Below are positions 47,340 through 58,469 of a stretch of 64,000 bases of DNA, one piece after another. The translations under genes and the position numbers were made by a program. The first letter of the stretch is position 1; every line of letters begins with the position of its first letter. The stretch is from Protula sp. h YS-2021 (lineage: Eukaryota > Annelida > Polychaeta > Sabellida > Serpulidae): the NCBI GenBank assembly GCA_949752745.1, contig OX457033.1, positions 21,595,992 through 21,659,991 of the forward strand, in the 5' to 3' direction. The notes under the pieces were generated by a model. The model ran no database searches. It saw only the letters and a list, made by a program, of their open reading frames with translations, and was not told the origin of the DNA.

Positions 47340-48700
47340 GTAGTCAGTATATAGAATTGTAAATAACCACTAATGGCTAGACTGTCACTTTTTGTTTATA
47401 TTTCAGTGGATTCATTTTATTGCATATGGTATTCTACATTTAACTCTTTAACTCATCAAAAATAAAACGGATCTAGATATTAATCTGAAGTATATATATA
47501 CATCTATTAACGTATTAATCTGAAGTACATATGTACATATATTAATGCAAAGACAAACCTCAATCACTACACAAATAAAAAACGGACAGCTTGAAAGCCA
47601 AATTTAATGACAGGACTTAGCTAAACTTCGTGTGTTTTATAAATTCATGCACATCTTTGAGGGCGTCGTGAGACAGCCATGAAAACTTCCCTGTTTAGAA
47701 AACCTGTGCATTAAATGATTACACCGAAATTTATATGTGAAGCTCTTTGAAAAATTAGAATAATTAACAAATAAAAAATTCAATGTAATATTTGAGACTT
47801 TCTAAATTTTAGAACCTCAACAGATCGTATTTATTTTAGCTGTATATATGCAACACTGAACCATAAATCAGTTTTCGTCAGGTAGGGACATATCAACTTA
47901 AAACCTTTTGTATTATTCTCAAATAAGATCAGCTACCAAATTTCTGGGAAATATTTTCACCCTCACCAGTAAGTAAAAAAACATCAATAATGTAAAATAA
48001 CTGATTCTGTTTGTTATTTAGCTAACTAAATTGATTCATCAACGCACTTAAATTGTTAGGTAGTTGCACTATGTTTATCCGACCAGGGAGAAAGAAAAAA
48101 GTTTTCCTAAGCAAACAATAGCGTATCCATAACATGACTAAAAACAGTGAGTTATTTTGTTACATGTCGCGATAAATTAAATTGAACATAAAGTGCATTG
48201 GTTATTGCTTTTTTACAATTAATTTCTCAAGTGGTTTATATTACAGAAAAACTTAAATCATCCTGGTAGACCACCGCCAGTCGCCCATGTAGCCTTTAAT
48301 TTTGCGTCCTGTTTCGGCAATTTATTTTAAAAGGTAACAGAATTTTGTCTTATTCAAAAGAATGAAAAAATGTAACTGAAGTAACTAACTGAGATGAGGG
48401 AATATAACAAAAGTTAAGATTATTTTTAGTGTAGTTTGTTGCCATTTTCCCTATTATCGCCCAAACCAGTTGCCCCTTCTCAGATACAAGGCCCAGACCG
48501 TAGAATGGGACGGAGGATAGAATGAGACATTTGACGCAGATAGGCTGAAACCTGCTTTACTCATTTTACTATTGGATATCCTTAGATCAACATACTTGGG
48601 AAAGTCTATCTCATAATATTGTAACATGAAATTGAAAGTATCATTTGTTGTTCAAGAGAAAAGTTAATAAAACCAGCCAGATTGATCAGCTGTTTATTTG
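47340..48700. other. No gene seen
   Basis: AT-rich intergenic sequence with TATATATACATCTATTAA-type short repeats near 47490-47545 and nothing else recognisable. Confidence 0.45.
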
Positions 48701-48724
48701 TTGACGTCGCCATCTTGGTCCCGG

Positions 48725-48806
48725 GACATCGGTTGTAACGCTGTTTGTGATTGGTTCATGTTCTGGGACATCGGTTGTAACGCTGTTTTTGATTGGTTCA
48801 TGTTCA
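48725..48806. repeat. Two-copy tandem repeat
   Basis: GGGACATCGGTTGTAACGCT and GTTTGTGATTGGTTCATGTT occur twice in succession (unit about 42 bases), with one difference (GTTTGTG/GTTTTTG). Confidence 0.85.
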
Positions 48807-48959
48807 TGCCGACATTTTATGTCTCAAACTTGTCTACTGTTTACCTTAGAAACACAATTTATACTTTTATGTATTTTAATGTCCGCATACTGGAAAGTCG
48901 CTGTGTTTTGTACTAGCAATGTTTGGTTAGACCTCTTCTGTCGGTGGTATATACTTGTT

Positions 48960-49640
48960 CACGTGTAAGTCGAGGGATATTTCCCTAAAATCGTTAAAAA
49001 CCCATAATTTTGTCCCAATTACTGTCTCGTCCTTGTACAAGCTTGTACGGCTCTCTAGAGAGTCTCGAAAAAATGTATACCATATTGAAAAAAAGATAGA
49101 ATGTCTCGACGCCATTTTTTCTATCCTAGTTAAACTTCCGGGATATTGTCAGATACAGTTGTGTGACGTCATGATATGTCGCGGCAACAAAGCTAAGCTA
49201 GCCTCGGAGATGTTTTCAGCAAACAACATGAGGCACACATTAGATGTACTACTAGTATTGGCCTGTCACCCCTTACTACGGTAGTGTCCATGTGTTCCCC
49301 AGGTCGTTTGCACAGTAGCTCATAGATTATTACACCCAACTACAATTTTCGCAATGCCTTAGGTCGTTTGCAAAAACACAAATGCACAAAGCTTAAAACA
49401 CCTACATCAAAAGTAAAACTACAAGTAGGGATAGAAGTGACATAACTAAGTCACTGAATGCGACTCGCACGATATTGCAAATAATAGCGAAATCGATGTT
49501 TCACGTATAAGAACAATTTTTCACTGAGCAGTAATTGAGGAATTCGGATATAACTGTATCTGATTTTAGATGCCCATCTTATTCGGAACGTATCTTCTCC
49601 ATGTTTTTTTTTTTGTCATTTTGACGTCATGTATCTTTTT
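48960..49640. repeat. Dispersed repeat block, inverted copy of 22795-23300
   Basis: Complementary to words in STEEP1 intron 1 (AGATAGAATGTCTCGACGCC, TGAATGCGACTCGCACGATA, AATCGATGTTTCACGT, ATTTTGACGTCAT). Confidence 0.6.
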
Positions 49641-49654
49641 TCAGAGAGAGTGAA

Positions 49655-49860
49655 TGAGAAGGGCCAGTGTGAATGTAGCTATTAAATGCGCACAAATTCG
49701 AATACAAACTAACCGGGTGAAAAATGAAAGAACTGATAGAGATTTGGCCTAAATGTCAAATTTCCCTTGCACCAAAGCACAATTGTGTTTTTAGTTAGCC
49801 TATGCTATTTTAAAAATTAAAAGTTTTAACAAATCGTTCCGAGTATGAGCTGTTTTTGAT
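49655..49860. mobile_element. Dispersed MITE, copy C (truncated, inverted)
   Basis: The complement matches copies A and B (GGTGCAAGGGAAATTTGACA, CAGCTCATACTCGG). The copy stops exactly where the pogo-like MITE at 49860 begins, so that element probably inserted into it. Confidence 0.6.
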
Positions 49861-50194
49861 ACAGTAAAACCTCTGTTTAGTGAACACTTTTGGGACCGGA
49901 AAAATGTTCATTATACCGGGGTGTTCATTAAATAGAGATTTAAACCAATCCCCAACCATAGAATTAACATCGTCCATGGTTGATTTCTATGTCCGTTTCA
50001 CAGTGGAGGGGAATAATTTTCATCAGCCAAATCTTCAAGTTTTCGTTTTGATTTTTGACAATTCCATTGACTGCCCCAAGGGATGTTCCGAATTTTGTTG
50101 ATTTTTGCAAGTTTATCAGTTCTTTATACCTTTGTACGGATTAGAAGTAGCGGACTCGGGGAGGACTCAGATTCAACCAATTGTTTTTACTGTA
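49860..50194. mobile_element. Pogo-like MITE, 335 bp
   Basis: TACAGTAAAACCTCTG at the left and GTTTTTACTGTA at the right are inverted, with TA at both edges. GTTCATTATACCGGGGTGTT words near the left end are typical of pogo/Tigger subterminal regions. Confidence 0.75.
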
Positions 50195-51990
50195 CACAGT
50201 GTGCTAGATGTCCAGTTTACAGACAGTAATAACATATCTCGGTATTACCTGGTAAATGTGCTTTATTGGATATATTATTTGTAGCTGCGAAGATATCTGG
50301 GTCTGAAGTATAAGCTCAGTTTTATTTGGTCTTGAAACGAAATTACATTTCCAGGTAGAACTTCAACATGCTAGGAGGCAAAACAAAGACAGTGCCGCGA
50401 TAGTGACGTTATTATGTAGCCACATGTGCAGCCAGTAAATAAAAATTATTGTTACAAAATAATCACAATAGGTTGGATTGTTCTAGAAAAAAATGCTGTG
50501 AAATATTTGTTGGTTTATGCATAACGTGTTTTTTAAAATTGGGAAAATTCAAGAGGAAATTTGCCAAAACTGGGGAATTCCCTTGGCTGCTAGTTTTCAA
50601 TCAGCATAGCAAAAACGCAGATGGAAAGACCTTAATTTGTTCTAGTTATTTCTGTTCTTCTAATGGTCCCGCACATCTGATTTTGTGGTTGTTTTAGATC
50701 GTACAATGTTGTGGAGAGGGCAAGATTTAAAAATGTAAAACAGAAAATATGTGTAAAACTAATAATCGATTCGTCGACTTTTACCGAAATGTTTTTGCTT
50801 TTTGACCGAATTCGGTTGGGAATGAACTTGAAGATGTACTTACAAAATAGACACAATTTTTGATAGACAGCATATCTTCTATATCTTCTTTTAAAATGAA
50901 GTAAAGAAATAGCTTCCGCATTCTGCTGTCAGGTGTTTGTTTACCTTCCGGATTTTAAATGTGAAATGACCAAAAACATACATGAAGGATTTCTGTTTTA
51001 TCTGTAAAATATATGATTAATTAACTGCTACACAGAGGCCTGATATTTAACTTGTGTTTTTTTTCCATGCTTTTTGAAATATAAATTCAGAAGTCATTGG
51101 GGTACATGCACACAAATTTATTTGTGGTTTTTTCCATATCCTTTCTCAAGAAGGGAGCATAACCGAGGGGTTGTTTTTCATTATCTTGCTGCTTTTGGGG
51201 GCCTTTAGCTAACTCTGCTGCTGCGTGAGAAAAAACCAAAACTAAAACATAATAGATAAATAAATAAAAAGAAAAAAGCAGAAACTTACAATGGAACTGG
51301 GACAAAAAGTAATCTCAATGACTAATTTTTCTGGCGTTATTTAAAAGGGCTTAATGAATAAACAGTAACATTTATGTCATCTTTTTATTTATGGAATCAA
51401 TTTGCAAGTCCAAATCCCGTCCCCCCTCCTGCTCATTAGGACTGAAACACGAAAGAAAAACAAAAATCTTTATTGTTGTAAGTGTAACCTTTGAATGAAA
51501 CCCTAAAAATATTAATAGCCGCTGGGAAGCCTGTAGAAATTTAAAAAAAAAACAGATAATAAATACTTTCAGACTGTATTTTTGCAAAGTTCTGAAAGTG
51601 TCCAGAGACGTCTGCACTGACAAATTTTTTTCGCCGTTTTTCGCAGTTGACCTCACTGGATATTTTAAGTTATTTCGATTATTCAGTAGAATCCTATACC
51701 ATTATATTTTTTTCCTGTAACGGGGCAAAATTAGAAAAAAAACATCTTTGTAAATCTGAAAGAGAAGCATCTGACTGAAGGCATCATTTACAAAATTTTG
51801 GTTTCAATCCTTAGACAAGAGAGAAATTGTTCGTCGATTTGGTAATAAAGAGTGATAAGTTTCCTTGCAGTTGTTGGATGATCTGCAGTTTTGAGGATGA
51901 CGTGTTGCAGGAAATGTCCTCTCTTTTCGTTTTCTTCCACTCTGCTTGTTTGTTTCTTCCCAAGATCCGTGCTGTTGCGTGACAGGACAT
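50195..51990. other. No gene seen
   Basis: Upstream flank of the F-box gene; it should contain that gene's promoter and 5' UTR, but no clear TATA box or exon was identified. TTTTTGACCGAATTCGGTTG at about 50798 resembles a word near 24757 in STEEP1 intron 1. Confidence 0.4.
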
Positions 51991-51992
51991 CG

Positions 51993-53054
51993 ATGGAGCA
52001 ACGGGTTCGGTTGAATACACTGCCAGACGACATACTAGAGGAGATTCTCGTCCGGATTGAGACCAAAGAGCTGTGTTTGACGTGCCGGTGAGTTCCATTC
52101 TATCATTGTTCTCGAGGCTTGTGATATACGACATCTGTATGACGACAGCTGCCAATCGATGTTACAGACGTGTGTGCAAAGCACTTCGCAACGTGCTGGA
52201 CCGGAAGTCCTTTTGGAAATGGAAATGTGAGCGTGATGGATCCTCTTTCCCGGACATACAGGGCGATGACGTAGAGCTAGACTACAGACGGATCTCCCTA
52301 CAGCGTCCTTACGACAGGAACTTCATCAAGAACTGGAATGCCGAACGTAAGGAACAAGTCGTACTTCTAGTCTTTTGAGGTGGAGTTGTCATTTCGACTG
52401 CAAATTTACTGGGCTATATTAGAAAGAAATGATCAGGAAAACATTCCAAAATTCTAATGTTTTTTCAATATGCACACTTTCAAATTTAATAGGTAATCAT
52501 CTGAGCTTTGAAAAACTGGTTCACCTATTGTTCTGCCTTTTATATAAGTAAGTATCTAGTGAGTATATTTGTTACATGTTATAACTATAAATAGTAAAAC
52601 AAAGTTGTCGATGTATTGATCAGGAAGTGGAATCAGTCACGGTTTTGTGCTGATGTCAAAGGGCTCGAACTGTACTATGGACTGCTTCATTTCACTTTGC
52701 AAAAATAAACTTGTTGATTTGATTTTAAAAAAATAGAATTTCGCTGATTGTTCAAGTGCTTTTCTTTTCTATAAATTCTTCAGGCATTTGCCCAAATCCA
52801 AAACGGTGATGTGTGAAAACCTTACGGCAAATTTCAAGTGTGAATTCGCTAATGCCTTTAACAACATCAAGAGTCACCTACAGCAGAACTGTTTATGTTT
52901 TGCATCTTCCTTTGAAAAAAAAAAAAAATGAACATAAGTTCAGTTGTGGCCACTTACGTAAGGATCTGAAAAAGTGACGTCAGTTTTAATTCGATTCTGA
53001 ACGAGATTTCTTGCTGTAACGAAAAGTGAAACTTTTCTATTTTTTATTTATTTC

Positions 53055-53121
<67 letters not shown>

Positions 53122-56025
53122 TTTATTTGATTTTTTTCTTGTAGAAGCTGAAACATGTCACATATTTACGGTATAAACAATAAATATACTTTTGTTCCTT
53201 TGATTGTCATTAAAAACTTTTTTTTGTTTTTGTAGAAAAGTTGAATGGATGGAAAATTTTATCGAATGGCGGGGACCGATTTGCGGTGGAGAATGAAAGG
53301 TGCCATTATGCAGCCTCCGTGCTGTCCATAGGGATAACGGGTGAGAAGAATCACAGGATAGTTTTGTTGCTTATCTCTGTACTTGTATGAGTATGGGCTT
53401 GATGGCGTCATTTTGTCGCACCCCTCAGTCGTCACAGGTGTATGAGCTTGATGGCGTCATTTCGTCGCACCCCTCAGTCGTCACAGGCGTGTGGACTTGA
53501 TGGCGTCATTTCGTCGCACCACTCAGTCGTCACAGGCGTATGGACTTGATGGCGTCATTTCGTCGCACCCCTCAGTCGTCACAGGCGTATGGACTTGATG
53601 GCGTCATTTCGTCGCACCCCTCAGTCGTCACAGGCGTATGGACTTGATGGCGTCATTTCGTCACACCCCTCAGTCGTCACAGGCGTATGGGCTTGATGGC
53701 ATCATTTTGTCGCACCCCTCAGTCGTCACAGGCGTATGGACTTGATGGCGTCATTTCGTCGCACCACTCAGTCGTCACAGGCGTATGGACTTGATGGCGT
53801 CATTTCGTCGCACCACTCAGTCGTCACAGGCGTATGGGCTTGATGGCATCATTTTGTCGCACCCCTCAGTCGTCACAGGCGTATGGACTTGATGGCGTCA
53901 TTTTGTCGCACCCCTCAGTCGTCACAGGCGTATGGGCTTGATGGCATCATTTTGTCGCACCCCTCAGTCGTCACAGCAGTATGAACTTCATGGCATCATT
54001 TTCTCTCAACTCACAAGAATAAAATTCACCTGAGCAGATAAATAAAAGAAAAAAAATTAACAATAATAATCGTAATGCTGTGTATACATTATTATTCCTG
54101 GCCAAGGAAAACTTTGCGAAGTGGCAAAGTATGTGTTTAAATGTTAGTATTTATTCTGATCAAACAGGAAGGTAAGTCAAAAATTTTACTCTTCAAAGTC
54201 TGAATATCATGCTGTGGGGTTCATTTTTTTAGAGGACGCGATGTGAGAAGTGTTTGAGAATGGATTTTATTTTTTTATTTATTTGTTTTTTTTTTGTGTG
54301 AAAGGGTTGCACAAGTGCTGGGTGACATCTTTCGGGACGTGCAAGAAACAGCAACAGATAGCACTGGTAAAGGAAGGGGTGCAAGAAGATGTACTAGACC
54401 GTGTCAAGCCCACCATCCTCGTCTCAGATTTGTGAGTAAAATCTCAGCATGTCACACCCACCATCCTAGTGTCACATTTGTGAGTATCTGTCCGCATGTC
54501 ACACCCACCACCCTCGTGTCAGGTTTGTGCGTATCTCTCAGCATGTCACACCCACCATCCTCGTGTCAGGTTTGAGAGTATGACTCAGCATGTCACGCCC
54601 ACCATCCTCGTGTCAGGTTTGTGAGTGTCTCTCAGCATGTCACACCCACCATCCTCGTGTCAGATTTGTCTATATCTCTCCGCATGTCACACCCACCATC
54701 CTCGTGTCAGATTTGTGAGTAACTCGGCATGTCACACCCACCATCCTCGTGTCAGATTTGTGAGTAACTCGGCATGTCACAGCCACCATCCTCGTGTCAG
54801 ATTTGTGAGTATGTCTCGGCATGTCACACCCACCATCTGTTTTAGATTCGCCAGCATGTCTTGGACAGTCTTCATGTGTCATATTTACAAGTCTTGGATA
54901 ACGTAAACCAAGCTTTGCTATGTAGGCGTTATAAAATATAGGCAATTGAAATATGTTCATATATTTTTGACTAAAACATGCAGTAACATTAAACAGCTTT
55001 GCAGAACGTCACGTTACGTCACATATGACAGTTACGCAAAATCAAGAAAAACTACACATATTGCATTCTGTTGGAGCCAAAAAATATTCTTTTTTTTTAT
55101 TTGTTTATTTATTTTATTTTTATTTTCAGCACGACGCCGCGGAAAGATTGCGCTAGTGTCTACAAGATCAGGGTGGATCTGCTGGATGCGCAGGGAAAAT
55201 CTCTGGATGCCTATGAAAATACGCGTGCTGAGCCACAGTGGAACGGCGCGGATTGGATGCAGGTCAGTTCCACCGCGCACTGAAAAAAGTCACCACTTTG
55301 TGGTGGTGCTACTTGTGTCGTGCAGGTCAGTTCGCAAGGAAAAAAACGTCACCTCTTTGTTGTGGTCTTGCTTGTATCGTGCTGAAAACTTAAAAAAACT
55401 CACATTATTTCATGATTTTCGGCTCAGCTGTGTGATTTTCACCTGCATTTTTTGTTGTGTTTAACATTTACTGCAGGCGTTGCCCTGTCTGACTTGTGAT
55501 TTCTCATCTAAGTGATGATTATAGATTATTCCAAACATCTGATCAGTTAGGTGTAGTTTTAGTTCACGTTTGGCAGGCGGATGAGACTACAGTCATTAGA
55601 CTGTATTTTTTTCTCATTTTTTTCTTTCATTCTGTTTTTTTTTCTGTGGTAGTTTTCTGCGGACCAGTGTCTAGAAATGAAGTATAGAGCTCATATACTT
55701 GTTTAGCTGTAAGTAAAGTAGCTGTAAGTCCAACGAATGGAGTACATTTTTTACGCTGCATTCTGTTGCGAGAAATGAGTTCGTGGAACGGCCATTTTTT
55801 TGTGTGTGTGTTTTGTTTTTTCAGGTTATACACAAGTTTGAGAACTACCCGCCGGGTGTGCGCTCAGTGAGGTTCGTGCACGAGGGCAAAGATTCGCAGT
55901 TCTGGGCCGGGCACTACGGGCCAAAGCTCACCGGCTCGGTTGTCCGCGTTCTCGCAGACTCGTCTCAAGCGTTGCCATGGGACGTTGATACGCACGGGAT
56001 GGTTCCCGTTATACCAGATGATTGA
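51993..56025 (+). CDS. FBXO6-like: F-box only protein with FBA domain (FBXO2/6/44 group), N-glycoprotein-recognising SCF receptor
   Basis: Six coding exons: 51993-52087, 52168-52346, 53236-53340, 54305-54431, 55130-55262 and 55825-56025. All have GT..AG borders and phases 2, 1, 1, 2 and 0, giving 279 residues. The F-box spans about 8-50 (LNTLPDDILEEILVRIETKE, then RRVCKALRNVLDRKSFWKWK). The FBA domain spans about 92-265: WKILSNGGDRFAVE, CWVTSFGTCKKQQ, DVLDRVKPTILVSDLF, DCASVYKIRVDLL, PQWNGADWMQ, FENYPPGVRSVRF and the signature QFWAGHYGPK. In vertebrate relatives the F-box binds Skp1 and the FBA jelly-roll binds high-mannose glycans for ER-associated degradation in the cytosol; that role is inferred here. 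The usual VxDW reads VSDL. The third to fifth introns hold minisatellites and a poly-T acceptor. The ATG chosen gives a normal family length. Confidence 0.93.
53058..53120. repeat. (TTA)n microsatellite in F-box intron 2
   Basis: About 20 perfect triplets. Confidence 0.95.
53385..53990. repeat. 49-bp minisatellite in F-box intron 3, ~12 units
   Basis: The unit GTATGGACTTGATGGCGTCA, TTTCGTCGCACCCCTCAGTC, GTCACAGGC is repeated with a few alternating variants (GGACTT/GGGCTT, GGCGTC/GGCATC, TTCGTC/TTTGTC, ACCCCT/ACCACT). Each unit contains a TGGCGTCA word. Confidence 0.95.
54408..54850 (+). repeat. 45-47-bp minisatellite derived from the exon 4 end plus splice donor
   Basis: The first unit is the functional exon 4 end (CCCACCATCCTCGTCTCAGA, TTT) with its donor GTGAGT and about 20 intron bases. 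About nine further copies follow, each with CACCATCCTCGTGTCAGATT, TGTGAGTATCTCTCAGCATG or variants. A GTGAGT donor is kept in most copies and altered in three (GTGCGT, GAGAGT, GTCTAT). Confidence 0.9.
55322..55395 (+). repeat. Partial duplication of the exon 5 donor region
   Basis: TGCAGGTCAGTTC at the exon 5 end (55258-55270) recurs at 55322-55334. The following bases are similar too: GAAAAAAGTCACCACTTTGT/GTGGT versus GAAAAAAACGTCACCTCTTT/GTTGTGGT. The second site is a potential alternative 5' splice site 65 bases downstream. Confidence 0.6.
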
Positions 56026-56159
56026 TTGATTGAGTGATTCAGCTGGTTTACCACCGCACAAAATAACATGGCGGGAACGAATTGGGTACTTTACCCGGCC
56101 ATTATGTGACTACTTGCAGTATCGCGGTGTGCGATGTTATGTATACTATATAAATATAA

Positions 56160-57785
56160 TACAGTAAACTCTCGATAGGTCAAAGCGGTCAGGACCAAGC
56201 AAAATACTTTGAGTTAACCGAAATTTGTGATATCCGAAATTGGCCCTGCCGAGTGGTCATGTGATGGTTTCGCATGAAGCGTTTGTTGTTTTTACGGTAT
56301 GGTGATTGTTTTATATGATAATATTCGGCTGTGACAAATATAATTTATCATATTAATACACAGCGACATTTTATTTACAGCGACCTTCTGAAATACATAT
56401 ACAACAGTTTGATTCCACTTTTTATCACACATATATTAACTGCGAAAGTGACAAGGGGCGCGTACTCAAAAAAGCACGATTTCGAACCAGTAAAATCTGG
56501 GTGCTGCTATAGAGCAAAGATTTGCACTTGTACTCGCCGTAACAATTGTTAACAAGCCGCGTGTTTTGTTTACACTTCTGGTTGTAGAATCACAATTATA
56601 AATTAACTCCGTAACCGCAGAAACCTTTATCAAAGAATATGTACTGCGTTGCTAGGTTACTCGATATCGTAATGTGTAGAGACAAAGCCACATTAATTCT
56701 ACGCAAAGGGGTGTGTATATGCAAACAATTGAGACATGGGTTTACGTGTTATTTTGGTGAAAATATAAGGATTTTCTTGCAAAAAAAATGAGGGTCCAAA
56801 AAAGGTCCACCCCGGAACGGACCCCCCCCCCCCCCCTCCCATCGTTTCATTATTATTATTTATTGTTCACTTTCTATTGACTGCATCTCCGGCTCTTGGG
56901 TCGGGGTGTGGGTGTTTCGCTAATCTGCTGTTAACTTTGTGCGGATTGAATCTCCTTTAATTGGGTGTTTGTTTTGACAGAGAGGTTTTGATTGCATTTG
57001 AGTTCTGTAATTGTGTTGATGCTATTTGTGTGACCTCACAATCTCACAATCATTTCTTGTGTTAATGCTAATAGTCTTATGGATATTTGCGTCAGTTATG
57101 TGATTGCAAAACTAAAGACTAAAAAAAAACTTAAATCAAATTTGTCCACGGCGATGTCCGTTGTGATAGACCCTGTGCAACTGTAGCGACCTCTGTTCGA
57201 GCATTCCCATCGGATTGACGTCTTTTTCTTGTTCTTCCTCGTGTATGTATAGCCTTGGTAGCAGAGTTTTTCTCGTCCTTTCAGGTTCTTGATGAATTTC
57301 ACGTTGTTAAAAATTATTCGTTAAACGAATGATTGCAATCGACCGTAATTGCAATCAAGTTGCAATTGCGCTCGCTCTTTGATCCAGATGAAACAACATC
57401 AATACATCCGTTCATCCCTTTCATCCTGATGAATGGGCATTGGCACGTATTTTCATTCGTGATGAAAAGGTGTTATATTAATAATTAATAAACACGAAAT
57501 TTAAAATAACAATTTAAAATTGTATGAAAAAAATATTTCAAAAAATATATCTTAGGACATAATATATATATATAAAATAAGGGGGGGTCTGTTCCGGGGG
57601 TCTGTTCCTACCATAGAAAGGGGGTCTGTTCCGGGGGAGTCTGTTCCTACAGTCTCCAAAAAACTACTTTGAGTTAAAAAATTTGACTTAAGCGGTGAAT
57701 TTGAAAGACTTACCTAAGTAAAATATATCGGGACTTTCAAATTAATTTGAGTAAACCGATTTTGACTTAAATGGAGGCTACTGTA
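56160..57785. mobile_element. Pogo/Tigger-like element, 1.6 kb, with nested insertions
   Basis: TACAGTAAACTCTCGATAGG at the left and the inverted relative GGAGGCTACTGTA at the right, both with TA edges. ACTTTGAGTTAA-type words occur inside both ends. Between them lies a second inverted pair, GGAACGGACCCCCCC at 56814 and GGGGGGGTCTGTTCCGG at 57582, around a FLYWCH fragment, which points to a nested element. No pogo transposase is readable. Confidence 0.55.
57096..57302 (-). pseudogene. FLYWCH zinc-finger fragment
   Basis: The minus-strand frame reads FIKNLKGREKLCYQGYTYTR, then SIRWECSNRGRYSCTGSI. This is the FLYWCH core: GrekL...GY.Y, .W.C......C.g. The final histidine pair is missing and the frame runs into low-complexity sequence. 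FLYWCH fingers of this kind usually belong to MULE-type transposon proteins in invertebrates. Confidence 0.6.
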
Positions 57786-57865
57786 TGATATAGCTATATA
57801 TATACATATATATGAAGGTGCTTAGATGTTGTGTTAACAGTGACGAACCTTTGCTAAAATTGCTG

Positions 57866-58465
57866 TAGAGTAAGGCGGGGCAAGAGGCCCCCCTTAAGCG
57901 CGATTTGCTATAAAATTTTATTGAGTTGAGATGTATTCCTTATCTTTTGGTTGGTATTCAACCTCAAATCCCTCTACCTTCACAATAGTGAATCAGTTAT
58001 TAACACTTTTTACTTTTCATGAAAAACTGAACAAAAATTGTTTGCCCTTAGTGGGCCTTTTGCCCCATACCTGGGGCAAAAGGCCCACGGGTGCCTCCCG
58101 AAGGGTACAATGTGAATATCATCTCAAAAAATTGCTATCGCCTATCATCGGTTACACTCTGTTATGTTTTTAGAAACAGCAAGGCCACTTATTAATTTCA
58201 TGATATTACCCTAAAATCTGTAACCTATAAAAACTTCTATGGCTTCCCAAAAAAATTCTGATTCTCATGAAATTGACCCCCTAAAATTAAATAATGTCTT
58301 TACTTGCAACATTGTGCCACTGTTGTGGTTTTATTTAGATTACATGTGCTTTCGTCATGTGGCGCTTCGATCAGTTTTGATTTTGAGTGAAAAAAGTAAC
58401 ACATTTCAAAATAACGTTGAGTTGGCCTTTAACCCCCCACGGGCGTCTTGCCCCACCTTACTCTA
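57866..58465. mobile_element. 600-bp inverted-terminus element with internal perfect palindrome
   Basis: TAGAGTAAGGCGGGGCAAGA at the left is mirrored by TCTTGCCCCACCTTACTCTA at the right. Inside, GTGGGCCTTTTGCCCC at 58051-58066 and GGGGCAAAAGGCCCAC at 58073-58088 form a perfect 16-base-arm hairpin with a 6-base loop. The interior is non-coding. Confidence 0.8.
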
Positions 58466-58469
58466 TATG

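Noticed and set aside
54294..54906. Repetitive HTHHPRVRF open frames
   Set aside because: Out-of-frame readings of the exon-derived minisatellite in the F-box intron.
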